64,000 bases of DNA, taken from the NCBI GenBank assembly GCA_013822735.1, contig PNKZ01000007.1, positions 186,001 to 250,000 on the forward strand, in the 5' to 3' direction. Below are positions 1 to 7,937 of this stretch, one piece after another (position 1 is the first letter of the stretch; every line of letters starts with the position of its first letter). Origin of the DNA: Pirellula sp. Its GTDB lineage: Bacteria; Planctomycetota; Planctomycetia; Pirellulales; PNKZ01. A model generated the notes under the pieces. That model was not told where the DNA came from. It made no database searches and was given only the letters and a program-made list of their open reading frames with translations. The position numbers and the translations under genes were made by a program.

Positions 1-196
1 GGCTCCCTTGCGAAGCGACCTGCGTGAGGTACTTGCGGGCACGGATAAGGCCGCGAATGGTTTCGCGGACGTCGATGATGTGGATCAGGTTGCGGCGCCC
101 GTAGATATAGGGCCGCATCTTCGGATTCCAACGGCTGGCACGGTGGCCGAAATGGACACCGGCTTCGATCAACTGCTTCACGAGTTCAGAAGACAC
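1..196 (-). CDS. rpsB: 30S ribosomal protein S2 (5' part only)
   Basis: Small-subunit ribosomal protein S2, which binds 16S rRNA together with S1. Only the first 65 or so codons are present; the gene runs off the left edge. Reading the minus strand from GTG at 196 gives an N-terminus with the motifs [34 protein letters not shown] and [14 protein letters not shown], which are typical of bacterial S2. The GTG start is preceded by ACAGGAG at a good distance and fits the usual S2 N-terminus. The start codon and the truncation explain why a simple ATG-based ORF scan would miss it. The downstream partner, normally tsf, would lie outside the window. Confidence 0.95.
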   Translation of the reverse strand, partial: MSSELVKQLIEAGVHFGHRASRWNPKMRPYIYGRRNLIHIIDVRETIRGLIRARKYLTQVASQGS

Positions 197-493
197 GCAC
201 TCACTCCTGTAAAACTAAGCACACCGGCAAAAGTCCGCCGAGCGATCGACCTATTGGCGACGGCCAAAGATTCGAGGCTGCGGGGCGTCCGGCGTTCATG
301 GGGTATTCGGTCAATCGGGAGAAACTCTCCAGGCGCGGACCGTGCACGCCGGAGAAGCCCCTTATCGTACAGGGGCTGCCCGAGAGCGTCAATCGACGCT
401 AAGTGCCGATGGCGGATGAGTTTGAGCGCCGTGACGGCGTACCGCGTCCGGGAGCAAGTGTCGAGGCGTAAGGCCGACGTGTCTGAGGAGGCG
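197..493. other. spacer upstream of rpsB with one repeat copy
   Basis: About 300 bases lie between the small membrane-protein gene and rpsB. Several overlapping ORFs on both strands exist but none has a recognisable product or ribosome-binding site, so I do not call a gene. The stretch should hold the rpsB leader and promoter, but I cannot identify hexamers convincingly. Bases 456-483 carry a copy of a short repeat (core CGTAAGGCCGACGTGTC) that recurs at 63802-63832 and, inverted, at 13915-13944. Confidence 0.6.
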
Positions 494-787
494 CTAGGCG
501 TTGCCGGCCGGCGGCGTCGTTTGCTTGAGGCGTTGCGTGTATGCCACCCAAGCACACACGCCTGCCAAGCCGGCCGTTAGTCCGGCGTAGAGCATGTCGC
601 CGTTGAGGATTTGCGGCACGGTGAGCAGGCCGAAGAACACCGTTTCCGCCGCGTAAAACTTCCACGACAGACTAAGCGTCCACTGGCCGTAGCTTTGGCA
701 GCGCTCCTTGTGAAAGACGCGGAGGTAGATGCCGATGGCGGCGCCGATGCTTACGGAGATCAGGAGCGTGATGAGTTGATGCGACAT
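494..787 (-). CDS. small membrane protein, paralogue of the one at 1527-1823
   Basis: Predicted 97-residue integral membrane protein of unknown function. Three hydrophobic stretches are visible, at about residues 4-22, 34-52 and 58-78, followed by a short polar tail ending in a Pro-Pro-Ala motif. I start it at ATG 787, which has AAAGGAA about eight bases upstream; longer in-frame starts add a low-complexity N-terminus. It resembles the neighbour at 1527-1823 in length, spacing of hydrophobic segments, a central Y..W..SL.W pattern and the T...PPA tail, so the two look like diverged duplicates. A lipoprotein gene lies between them on the same strand. No family name is recognised. Confidence 0.7.
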   Translation of the reverse strand: MSHQLITLLISVSIGAAIGIYLRVFHKERCQSYGQWTLSLSWKFYAAETVFFGLLTVPQILNGDMLYAGLTAGLAGVCAWVAYTQRLKQTTPPAGNA

Positions 788-854
788 GGGTTGGATTCCT
801 TTGTGGGGAAGATTTGCGAAAGGGTGAATGCTTACGGAGAGCGAGTTGCGTGAA

Positions 855-1343
855 CTATTGTTTGTGGACCGGAAAATTCGTGAACGAGCCTTCGAGCACG
901 TACGCATGTTCGTCAAAGGGAACCTTGGCCGAGGTTTGGAAGTTGCCGGAGCAACGGGTGCTTGTAAGTTGCGTGAACTTCACTTCGCCGGCTTCAGGAC
1001 GCACGTTGCTTTGCGAGACGCTCACCAACGTCAGCGACGCATTGCCGGGAACCGTATCGTCGCCGAAGGGAAACGTGCCGACCTGCGGTCGATTGACGTT
1101 GAGAACGAGCGAATGATCGGCGTCGGGACTGTTGAGAAAAAGCGACATGTCGTCGTCAATTTGAACCGCGGCGTTGCCGGCGCCGTTGGTACGGTATTCG
1201 AGAACGACTTGGCCGTCTTTCAACAGCCGAACTTCACAAGCGGCCGAAGGGGCGGCCGAAGCGGAATCGACCGCTTTCGACGACGAGCCGCAGCCGGTTG
1301 TGAATAGAAGCGTGAGACCGACCAAAAGTGCGAAGCATCGCAT
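855..1343 (-). CDS. putative lipoprotein of unknown function
   Basis: 162-residue predicted lipoprotein. From ATG 1343 the N-terminus is a short basic and hydrophobic signal ending in a lipobox-like LLFTTGC, with the lipidated Cys at residue 18, followed by a Ser/Ala-rich linker. The rest looks like a compact beta-rich domain (patterns such as RLLKDGQVVLEYRT and HSLVLNVNRPQVG). Two cysteines, one near residue 37 and one in STRCSG, could form a disulfide. The longer ORF start at 1406 would put 21 residues ahead of a clear signal peptide, so it is rejected. It sits between two related small membrane-protein genes on the same strand, but spacers of 70-180 bases and a terminator upstream suggest a separate transcript. 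No family is recognised. Confidence 0.7.
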   Translation of the reverse strand: MRCFALLVGLTLLFTTGCGSSSKAVDSASAAPSAACEVRLLKDGQVVLEYRTNGAGNAAVQIDDDMSLFLNSPDADHSLVLNVNRPQVGTFPFGDDTVPGNASLTLVSVSQSNVRPEAGEVKFTQLTSTRCSGNFQTSAKVPFDEHAYVLEGSFTNFPVHKQ

Positions 1344-1452
1344 GGGAATTTCTCGCGGAGCGAAGGGTTGCGTTCGACGGCGCGTCGAACCGGATGTCTT
1401 ATGCAACTCTCCAGCGGAAACGGACCGCGAGTGTTACAGGGCGTATCCAACG

Positions 1453-1484
1453 AAAAAGGCCTTGAGCGAATGTTGCTCAAGGCC
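1453..1484 (-). terminator. rho-independent terminator after the 1527-1823 gene
   Basis: A perfect 10-bp stem (GGCCTTGAGC with GCTCAAGGCC, seven-base loop) lies at 1458-1484. Read on the minus strand it is followed directly by five T residues (1453-1457). It would end transcription of the small membrane-protein gene before the lipoprotein gene. Confidence 0.85.
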
Positions 1485-1526
1485 CTAGGAGATTCGGCGA
1501 TTTGTTGCGCGGCAACCGTTTTCGAG

Positions 1527-1823
1527 CTACGTGGGTTCGCCGAGCTTTGCCGGCGGGTTTGCCTTGGTGAACACGGCAAAATAAGCGTAGACGCCCGCCA
1601 CGCCGCCGAATGTGAAGGCGCCCATCCAATCGCGACCGAATAGTTCGACGAGCGCGAGCAAGCCGAACGTCACCGCGAAAGTCGTGTGGGCACTCCAATT
1701 GAGCGAGCCGAACCACTTGGCGTAGCGCTCGACCAACCGCGGATGCCGGATGAGAAAATAGGCGCCGACCGTCAGACAGACGCTGGCGCAAAGAACGACG
1801 AACAACAAGTAGTGATACAGCAT
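1527..1823 (-). CDS. small membrane protein, paralogue of the one at 494-787
   Basis: Predicted 98-residue membrane protein with three hydrophobic segments (about residues 2-22, 36-54 and 62-80) and a short tail containing Pro-Pro-Ala. Start ATG 1823 is preceded by GGGAGAG at ideal spacing; the longer in-frame start at 1874 adds residues that do not look coding. Layout and several residues match the 97-residue protein at 494-787, which suggests an old local duplication. It is followed by a strong terminator, so it is probably monocistronic. Function is unknown. Confidence 0.7.
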   Translation of the reverse strand: MLYHYLLFVVLCASVCLTVGAYFLIRHPRLVERYAKWFGSLNWSAHTTFAVTFGLLALVELFGRDWMGAFTFGGVAGVYAYFAVFTKANPPAKLGEPT

Positions 1824-1941
1824 AAAACTCTCCCGAATATGACACGAAGCGGGTAATGGATATTGCGCGGGCAATGATCCATTACAGCGCCGCGGGAGAG
1901 CGAATGTTACGGGCCGATGTTACAAGGCAAGTGGGCGAACG

Positions 1942-3219
1942 TTAGCCGATGCGGTCTTTGCCCATGTACTTACGCAACACTTCGGGCACGACGATCGTGC
2001 CGTCGGCTTGTTGGTAATTTTCCAGCACGGCGATGATGGCCCGGCTCAGCGCCACGGCGGTGCCGTTGAGCGTGTGGGCGAAATGCGTCCCCTTCTCGCC
2101 TTTCTTGCGATAGCGAATGCCGAGACGCCGAGCTTGGTAATCCGTGCAGTTGCTCGTGCTCGTCACTTCGCCGTATTCGCCGCCGTTGCCGCGGCCCGGC
2201 ATCCAGGCTTCGAGATCGTATTTGCGATAGGCGGGCCCGCCGAGGTCGCCGGTCGCCGTATCGACGACGCGATAAGCGATGCCCAAGCCGTCGAAGATCC
2301 GGCATTCGAGATCGCAGAAGTATTCGAGCATCGCGTCGCTCTGGTCGGGGAGCGTGAACGCGAACATCTCGACCTTCGTAAACTGATGCACGCGATACAG
2401 GCCGCGCGAGGCCCGACCGCCGGCTCCCGCTTCGGTGCGGTAGCAGTGGCTGATGCCGCACATCTTGATCGGGAACACGTCTTCTTCTTGGATCGTGTCG
2501 GCCAGATAGCCGCCGAGCGTAATCTCGGCCGTGGCGACGAGGCTCAAGTCGCTCTCGGCGATGCTGTAGATCTGCGTCTCGGGCCCGCGCGGGATGTAGC
2601 CGGTGCCGTGCAAGACTTCGTTACGCGCCAGGTCGGGCGTGATGGTCGGCGTGAAGCCTTCGCCCATCAGTAAGTGGATCGCGTATTGCTGGAGTGCGAG
2701 TTCCAAGAGCACGGCGTCGTTCTTGAGGAAGTAAAATCCGTGGCCCGTCGTCTTCGCGCCGGCTTCAAAGTCGATGAGGTTCAGCTTCTCGCCGAGTTCC
2801 ACATGATCAAGCGGCTTGAAATCGAACTTCGGCGGGGCGTGCTTTCCCTTCTTCACTTCGAGGTTGGCTTGATCGTCGCCGCCGATCGGCGCCTGCGGGT
2901 GCGACATGTTCGGAATCGTCCGCTGCACGGCGTCGATATCCCCTTCGAGCGCCGTCAGCTTTTCACCGGCCGCCGTGCATTGGTCGCGCAGTTCGCGCCC
3001 CTGGGTCTTCAGCGCTTCGCGCTCTTCCGGAGTTTTCGCCTTGCCGATGAGCTTCGACGTTTCATTGGCCTGACGGTTCAGCTCGTCGACCTGCTGCTGC
3101 ATCTGACGACGCTGCATTTCCAATTCGACGAACCGATCGATGTCGGCCTTGGAATTGCGACGGGCGCAGTTCTCTTTAACGAGTGCGGCGTTTTCTACGA
3201 TGAATTTGCGATCGAGCAT
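1942..3219 (-). CDS. serS: serine--tRNA ligase
   Basis: Cytoplasmic class II aminoacyl-tRNA synthetase that charges tRNA-Ser with serine. At 425 residues it has the usual length. The N-terminal third (residues 25-110) is the long coiled-coil arm rich in Q, R and E (for example RRQMQQQVDELNRQA). Class II motif 2 is visible as CYRTEAGAGG...YRVHQFTKVEMF, and motif 3 as LNGTAVALSRAIIAVLENYQ near residue 390. The start at ATG 3219 gives the standard MLDRKFI N-terminus, although no Shine-Dalgarno is seen. It lies 25 bases downstream of a same-strand M20 dipeptidase gene and is likely co-transcribed with it. Confidence 0.97.
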   Translation of the reverse strand: MLDRKFIVENAALVKENCARRNSKADIDRFVELEMQRRQMQQQVDELNRQANETSKLIGKAKTPEEREALKTQGRELRDQCTAAGEKLTALEGDIDAVQRTIPNMSHPQAPIGGDDQANLEVKKGKHAPPKFDFKPLDHVELGEKLNLIDFEAGAKTTGHGFYFLKNDAVLLELALQQYAIHLLMGEGFTPTITPDLARNEVLHGTGYIPRGPETQIYSIAESDLSLVATAEITLGGYLADTIQEEDVFPIKMCGISHCYRTEAGAGGRASRGLYRVHQFTKVEMFAFTLPDQSDAMLEYFCDLECRIFDGLGIAYRVVDTATGDLGGPAYRKYDLEAWMPGRGNGGEYGEVTSTSNCTDYQARRLGIRYRKKGEKGTHFAHTLNGTAVALSRAIIAVLENYQQADGTIVVPEVLRKYMGKDRIG

Positions 3220-3244
3220 GGTTCTATTTCGGCGTGAGAATTCG

Positions 3245-4618
3245 TTACTTCTTAAGTTTGCCTAGCTGTTCCCAGAGCGCGGCCGAGGCTTTAATGCCGC
3301 GGTGAAAATCGGCGAGGCAGAACTTTTCGTTGGGGCTGTGCGTGTTGTCGTCGTTCAGGCCCCAGCCTAGTAGCAAGGTATCGACTCCCAACAATTCGTG
3401 GAAGGTCGAGACGACGGGGATGCTTCCCCCTTCGCGAATGAATACCGGCTTGCGACCAAAACCATGCGCGACCGCCTCGACCGCCGCGGCCACGTACGGG
3501 CTCTCCAGCGGCACCACCACGCCCGGCGCACCGTGGTAGCTGATGAGTTCCATCTGAATGCCGACCGGACAGAGCTTCTTGAGCATCGCTTCCAGCGCCG
3601 TCTTGAGCTTGTCGGGCTCCTGATTCGGCACCAAACGAAAGCTGAACTTCGCCGAGGCCTTGGCCGGCAGCACCGTCTTGGCCCCTTCCCCTTGGTAGCC
3701 GGACGTGAGCCCGTTGATATCGCAAGTCGGCCGTGCCCAACGGCGCTCGATGTTCGTAAAGCCCTTTTCGCCGTTCAGCTCCGCGACGCCGATCGACTTC
3801 TTAAACTCGGCCTCGTCGTACGGCAGTGCGGCAAATTCTTTCCGTTCGCGCTCCGTGAGCGGCAGCACGTCGTCGTAGAAGCCCGGCACTTGCACGCGGC
3901 CGTCGCCGTCGACCAAGGCGGCCAGCATTTTCACCAGCGCACCGGCCGGATTCACCGCCGCTCCGCCGAACACGCCGGAGTGCAGGTCACGATCCGGCCC
4001 CTGCAGCTTGAGTTCAAAGTAGCTGATGCCGCGCAGGCCGTAGGTGATGGCCGGCAAGCCGGGCCCAAATTGCGAGGTGTCGCTGATCACGCAGACGTCG
4101 GCCTTGAGCTTCTCGCGATTGGTCGCGATGAAGTCGTCGAGATGTGCGCTGCCGACTTCCTCTTCACCTTCGATGAGGAACTTCAAATTCACCGGCAGCT
4201 TGCCGACCGTCTTGAGCCAAGCTTCCGCACTTTTCACGTGCGTGAACATTTGCCCTTTGTCGTCAGTCGCGCCGCGCGCATAGAGATTGCCGTTGCGGCG
4301 CGTCGGCTCAAAGGGGGGCGTTTCCCACAGGTCGAGCGGGTCGGGCGGCTGCACGTCGTAATGCCCGTACACGAGCACGGTCGGCGCGCCGGGCGCTTGG
4401 CAATGTTCGGCATAAACGATCGGATGGCCGGCCGTTTCGCAGATTTCCGGCGACATTCCCAAATTGCGGAACTGTCCGGCCACCCATTGGGCCGCGGCGC
4501 GAATATCGCCCTTGTGGCGGCTATCGGCGCTCACACTAGGAATTCGGAGCAATTCGCAGAGCTGCTCCTCAAACACGGAGGAATTCTGCGAAAGATAGGC
4601 GTCGACTTCGCTGGGCAT
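3245..4618 (-). CDS. M20-family dipeptidase (cytosolic metallopeptidase)
   Basis: Zinc-dependent peptidase of the M20 family, related to CNDP-type dipeptidases and succinyl-diaminopimelate desuccinylase; it should hydrolyse small peptides in the cytoplasm. The 457-residue length is normal. Visible metal-site features are GHYDVQPPDPLDLW (His and Asp ligands, about residue 85), ARGATDDKG, the catalytic pair in IEGEEEVGS, and a late His in DDNTHSPNEKF near residue 425. The dimerisation (lid) domain lies in the middle, around residues 195-350. No signal peptide is seen. It is upstream of serS in the same direction. The exact substrate cannot be read from sequence. Confidence 0.92.
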   Translation of the reverse strand: MPSEVDAYLSQNSSVFEEQLCELLRIPSVSADSRHKGDIRAAAQWVAGQFRNLGMSPEICETAGHPIVYAEHCQAPGAPTVLVYGHYDVQPPDPLDLWETPPFEPTRRNGNLYARGATDDKGQMFTHVKSAEAWLKTVGKLPVNLKFLIEGEEEVGSAHLDDFIATNREKLKADVCVISDTSQFGPGLPAITYGLRGISYFELKLQGPDRDLHSGVFGGAAVNPAGALVKMLAALVDGDGRVQVPGFYDDVLPLTERERKEFAALPYDEAEFKKSIGVAELNGEKGFTNIERRWARPTCDINGLTSGYQGEGAKTVLPAKASAKFSFRLVPNQEPDKLKTALEAMLKKLCPVGIQMELISYHGAPGVVVPLESPYVAAAVEAVAHGFGRKPVFIREGGSIPVVSTFHELLGVDTLLLGWGLNDDNTHSPNEKFCLADFHRGIKASAALWEQLGKLKK

Positions 4619-4635
4619 GCCGTGAACTCCGGAAA

Positions 4636-4664
4636 TTGCGACAATTCGAGCGGGCTAATATAAT
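4636..4664 (+). promoter_or_regulatory. sigma70-type promoter for clpS-mtaB
   Basis: TTGCGA at 4636-4641 and a perfect TATAAT at 4659-4664 are separated by 17 bases. This is upstream of clpS in a divergent spacer, with an expected start of transcription near 4671. Position and spacing are read directly; activity is inferred. Confidence 0.7.
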
Positions 4665-4738
4665 GCCTCGACGGCGTCTCGACCATTGCGAGCGCCCGCC
4701 GTCAGTTGGGGCCGTCGTGTTGGGGAGGAGAAGTTGTC

Positions 4739-5101
4739 ATGTCAAACGATGCCGCAGTCGCCGTACCTGAAGTAGAGGAAACGGTTCAGGCTGCGCCGGA
4801 AGTCGCCGAACCGGCCAAGAAACCAAAACGCCAGCCGCGCTATCACGTCGTGCTCTGGAACGACGAGGACCACACGTACGAATACGTCATCGTGATGCTC
4901 CACGAACTCTTCGGTCACCCGCCGGAGAAAGGCTTCCAGATCGCCCAAGAAGTCGACTTACGCGGCAAGGCGATCGTGCTGACGACGACGATGGAACATG
5001 CGGAGCTGAAGCGCGACCAAATCAAAGCCTACGGCAAAGACCCCGGCATCAAGGCCTGCGCCGGCTCGATGAGCTCGACGATCGAAGCGGCGCCGGAGTA
5101 A
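4739..5101 (+). CDS. clpS: ATP-dependent Clp protease adaptor ClpS
   Basis: Adaptor that binds the N-domain of ClpA-type AAA+ unfoldases and delivers N-end-rule substrates. The protein is 120 residues. An Ala/Glu/Pro-rich flexible N-terminus (1-36) leads into the ClpS core, recognised by YHVVLWNDEDHTYEYVI, LHELFGHPPEKGFQIAQEVD and a T..EHAELKRDQI helix. Start ATG 4739 follows GGGGAGGAGAAG, a strong ribosome-binding site; the GTG 33 bases earlier would lie ahead of it. Its TAA stop overlaps the ATG of mtaB by one base (TAATG), so the two are translationally coupled. No clp ATPase gene is nearby. Confidence 0.93.
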   Translation: MSNDAAVAVPEVEETVQAAPEVAEPAKKPKRQPRYHVVLWNDEDHTYEYVIVMLHELFGHPPEKGFQIAQEVDLRGKAIVLTTTMEHAELKRDQIKAYGKDPGIKACAGSMSSTIEAAPE

Positions 5102-6402
5102 TGCCCACCATCCGCACCGCAACGCTCGGCTGCCGCGTCAATCAATACGAAACGGAATTCGTGCGGCAAGGGCTCGAGCGCGTCGGTTATCGCGATGCCG
5201 TCGAAGGCGAAGCGGCCGACCTCTGCATCGTGAACACCTGCACGGTGACGCACGAAGGAGACGCCAAGAGCCGGCAGACCGTGCGGCAGATGGCCAAGCG
5301 CAATCCCGATGCCCGCATCGTCGTCATGGGTTGCTACGCCACGCGAGCGCCCGAAGAAGTCGGGGCGCTCCCCGGCGTCGCGGAAGTGATCACCGATAAG
5401 CGCGAGCTTCCTGACCTCTTGCAACGTTTCGGCGTGGTCGACGTCCCGACCGGCATCGCCCGCTTCGATAATCGCCAGCGAGCCTACGTCAAAGTGCAAG
5501 ACGGCTGCATGCTCGCCTGCACGTTCTGCATCATCCCCTCGGTGCGGCCCAACCTGCGGAGCCGATCACCGGAGCATATCGTCGACGAAGTTCGCAAGCT
5601 CGTCGATCACGGACACCGCGAGATCGTGCTCACGGGCATCCACCTCGGGCACTACGGCGTCGACCGCAACCAAGGCCGCCCGAAACACGAATGGGTCCGC
5701 CTCTCGCATCTCTTGGAGCAACTCGTCGCCGTCGACGGACGCTTCCGCATTCGCCTTTCGAGCATCGAAGCGACGGAAGTCACGCGCGAACTCGTCGCCG
5801 TCATGGCGCGGTATCCGGAGCGCATCTGCCCGCATTTGCACGTTTCGATGCAAAGCGGGAGCGACGGAGTGCTACGACGGATGCATCGCCGTTGGGGCGC
5901 GAAGCGCTTCGTCGACCGCTGCCGACTCGTGCAAGACTCGCTCGATCTCCCGGCACTCACGACCGACGTGATTGTCGGTTTTCCGGGCGAGACCGACGCC
6001 GAGTTCGACGAAACCTTGCGCGTGTGCGACGACCTCGGCTTCTCGAAGATCCATGTCTTTCCCTTCAGCCCGCGTAAGGGGACCCCGGCGGCGACGATGC
6101 CCGACCAAGTTGCGCCGGAGGTGAAGCAAGGGCGCGTCGACCAACTCGAACGCCTCGGCGAAGCGCTCCGCGATCGCTACCACACGTCGCTCGAGGGGAA
6201 GCGTCTGCAGATGCTCGTCGAGGGACGTTTGCCCGACCGGCCTGACGTCGTGGCCGGCACCTCCTGCCGCTATACGCTCATGGAGCTTTCGAGCGACCAT
6301 GCCGGCGGCCCGTTGCCGGCACGGAGCACGCTGGTCGAAGTGGAAGCGGGCCCATCGGAATTCGGCCGCATTCAAGCCCGAGCCGTTCCAATATCTCTGT
6401 AG
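5101..6402 (+). CDS. mtaB: tRNA t6A37 methylthiotransferase (MtaB-type radical SAM)
   Basis: Radical SAM enzyme that converts t6A37 to ms2t6A37 in tRNAs reading ANN codons. The 433 residues show the three expected parts: an N-terminal UPF0004 domain starting TLGCRVNQYETEF with cysteines in TCTVTHEGDAKSRQ and VVMGCYA; the radical SAM motif CMLACTFC (CxxxCxxC, about residues 137-144) with TGIHLGHYG and LHVSMQSGSD; and a short C-terminal TRAM-like region. The CxxxCxxC spacing with TLGCRVN favours MtaB over MiaB or RimO. It is coupled to clpS by a one-base overlap. The stop codon (6400-6402) lies inside a dispersed repeat beginning at 6397. Confidence 0.92.
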   Translation: MPTIRTATLGCRVNQYETEFVRQGLERVGYRDAVEGEAADLCIVNTCTVTHEGDAKSRQTVRQMAKRNPDARIVVMGCYATRAPEEVGALPGVAEVITDKRELPDLLQRFGVVDVPTGIARFDNRQRAYVKVQDGCMLACTFCIIPSVRPNLRSRSPEHIVDEVRKLVDHGHREIVLTGIHLGHYGVDRNQGRPKHEWVRLSHLLEQLVAVDGRFRIRLSSIEATEVTRELVAVMARYPERICPHLHVSMQSGSDGVLRRMHRRWGAKRFVDRCRLVQDSLDLPALTTDVIVGFPGETDAEFDETLRVCDDLGFSKIHVFPFSPRKGTPAATMPDQVAPEVKQGRVDQLERLGEALRDRYHTSLEGKRLQMLVEGRLPDRPDVVAGTSCRYTLMELSSDHAGGPLPARSTLVEVEAGPSEFGRIQARAVPISL

Positions 6403-6425
6403 GGAACGCCCTCCGTGGCGTTCCG
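6397..6425 (+). repeat. single arm of the GGAACGCC/GGCGTTCC dispersed repeat
   Basis: A 29-base unit starting CTGTAGGGAACGCCC. It contains a hairpin of GGAACGCC against GGCGTTCC with a six-base loop. The same unit is found at 8592, 8771 (inverted), 51916, 51961 (inverted) and 63770. Here it follows the last sense codons of mtaB and its internal TAG is the mtaB stop codon. No second inverted copy is seen before 6615. Confidence 0.85.
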
Positions 6426-6615
6426 TCTGGTGGGCAATCCAGGAATCGTCGTCCCGCAACTGGCGCATCGCCTGCGGCTCTACCCCGGCCGCCCAACCGC
6501 TCTGGTTCGCACTCCGGGCATTTGCTAGAGTCCCGCCCCCTGAGGGACCTCGCGCCGCGATCTATCCGGCCCAGGTCGCCCCGATCCCAACTTCGCATTC
6601 GTCGAGACCTCCGTC

Positions 6616-7776
6616 ATGTTGCGCTTCGTTGTTCGTTTCGCCATGCCGCTGATCGCTTGTTGCACATTGTTCGCTTGCTGCGCTCTGTTTCCCGCGGTCG
6701 CCGTGGCCCAGTCGCCGCTGAGCAAGCTGTCGCTTTTCAAGCATCTCGAAGCCGACCCGAACAAAGAATACAAGATCGCCGAAAGCAACGGTCCGTGGCT
6801 GATTCTTTGCTCGACGTTTCTCGGCGAAGAAGGGAAGAAACAAGCCAAACAGCTGGTGCTCGAATTGCGGCGCGAGTTCAAACTCAACGCCTACATGCAC
6901 CAGATGGAATGGGACTTCAGCGGCAAGGTGCAAGGTCGCGGCGTCGACAAGTACGGCAAGCCGAAGCAAATGGAACATGCCAACTACGAGAAGCGGGAAG
7001 AGTACGCCGTGCTGATCGGCGACTTTCCGACCGTCGATGACGAAGGGGCTCAAGCTACGCTCGAGAAAATCCGCTACTTGAAGCCGATCTGCCTCGACCC
7101 GGAATACATCACGAAGACGGGCCAAAAAAACGCTCGGACCTTCGCGGGTTGGCGCATGGCATCGGCCCAGTTGCTTTCCAATGATGAAGAGCTCAAGCGC
7201 CGCGGGCCGATGGGCAAAGCGTTCCTCGTCACCAATCCGATGATTCCGCAAGAGTACTTCCGACCGAAGGGCCTTGATCCCCTGGTCGAACGAATGAACG
7301 AACCGGTGCAGTACAGCCTGCTCAAGTGCCCGGGCAAGTACACGGTGAAAGTCGCCACGTTCGGCGGAGCGATGATCTCGATGCAAAAAGACATCGACGC
7401 CGTCGAGCAAGGTCGCAAACAGCTCAAGAGCAAACTCGAACAAGCGGCGATCAACGCGCACTTGTTGACCGAAGCCCTGCGCGCCAAAGGTTACGACGCC
7501 TATGAGTTTCACGACCACGGCGCCAGCCTCGTGACGATCGGCAGCTTCGACTCGGTAGGCACGCCGCGCTCCGACGGCAAGATCGAGATCAATCCGGAAG
7601 TGCACAAGATCATGCAAACGTTCGGCCCATCGCAAAAGCTCGGTCCCGACGGCAAGTCGACCTACGTTCCCGGCGGCTTGGCAGGCATTCCGTTCGACGT
7701 CCAGCCGCTCCTGATCGAAGTGCCGAAGCGCACGATCTCCTCCGCCTACGACCGCTCGCGCTTGAGCGTTCGATAG
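6616..7776 (+). CDS. exported protein with two SPOR-like halves, function unknown
   Basis: 386-residue predicted secreted or periplasmic protein. Residues 1-32 form a signal peptide with a long Ala/Cys/Leu hydrophobic core ending VAVAQ. After it, two regions share the look of SPOR-type domains: about 45-145 (GPWLILCSTFLGEEGKKQA then LRREFKLNAYMH) and about 240-320 (YTVKVATFGG then TEALRAKGYDAYEFHDH and VTIGSF). SPOR domains bind denuded peptidoglycan glycan strands, but similarity here is by eye only. It stands alone between repeat elements at 6397 and 7786. It is probably a lineage-restricted planctomycete protein, and I know no name for it. Confidence 0.75.
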   Translation: MLRFVVRFAMPLIACCTLFACCALFPAVAVAQSPLSKLSLFKHLEADPNKEYKIAESNGPWLILCSTFLGEEGKKQAKQLVLELRREFKLNAYMHQMEWDFSGKVQGRGVDKYGKPKQMEHANYEKREEYAVLIGDFPTVDDEGAQATLEKIRYLKPICLDPEYITKTGQKNARTFAGWRMASAQLLSNDEELKRRGPMGKAFLVTNPMIPQEYFRPKGLDPLVERMNEPVQYSLLKCPGKYTVKVATFGGAMISMQKDIDAVEQGRKQLKSKLEQAAINAHLLTEALRAKGYDAYEFHDHGASLVTIGSFDSVGTPRSDGKIEINPEVHKIMQTFGPSQKLGPDGKSTYVPGGLAGIPFDVQPLLIEVPKRTISSAYDRSRLSVR

Positions 7777-7785
7777 ATTGTGTCC

Positions 7786-7872
7786 GGGTGGCTGGGGCAG
7801 AACGAAGTAATGCCCCAGTCTTCGTCTTCGCATCGCGTCTGGGGCATCGCATTCGCTCTGCCCCAGCCACCC
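7786..7872. repeat. nested inverted repeat (GGGTGGCTGGGGCAG element)
   Basis: The outer stem is 15 bp and perfect (GGGTGGCTGGGGCAG at 7786-7800 against its complement at 7858-7872). Inside it a second 9-bp stem (ATGCCCCAG at 7810-7818 with CTGGGGCAT at 7839-7847) shares the GGGGCA core. The element begins 10 bases after the preceding stop codon and fills most of the spacer before rdgB. It may act as a transcript end or be a miniature mobile repeat. Confidence 0.8.
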
Positions 7873-7937
7873 ACGCAGGCCCGCCCATTCGCACTTTCGG
7901 TTGACCGCGGCGTATCGGCATGGCACAACCATGCCCT

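Noticed and set aside
8-580. 190-codon plus-strand ORF at the left edge
   Set aside because: It lies antisense to rpsB and to an intergenic spacer and has no family features or ribosome site.
6562-7932. 456-codon minus-strand ORF
   Set aside because: Antisense to the signal-peptide-bearing exported protein; no motifs of its own.
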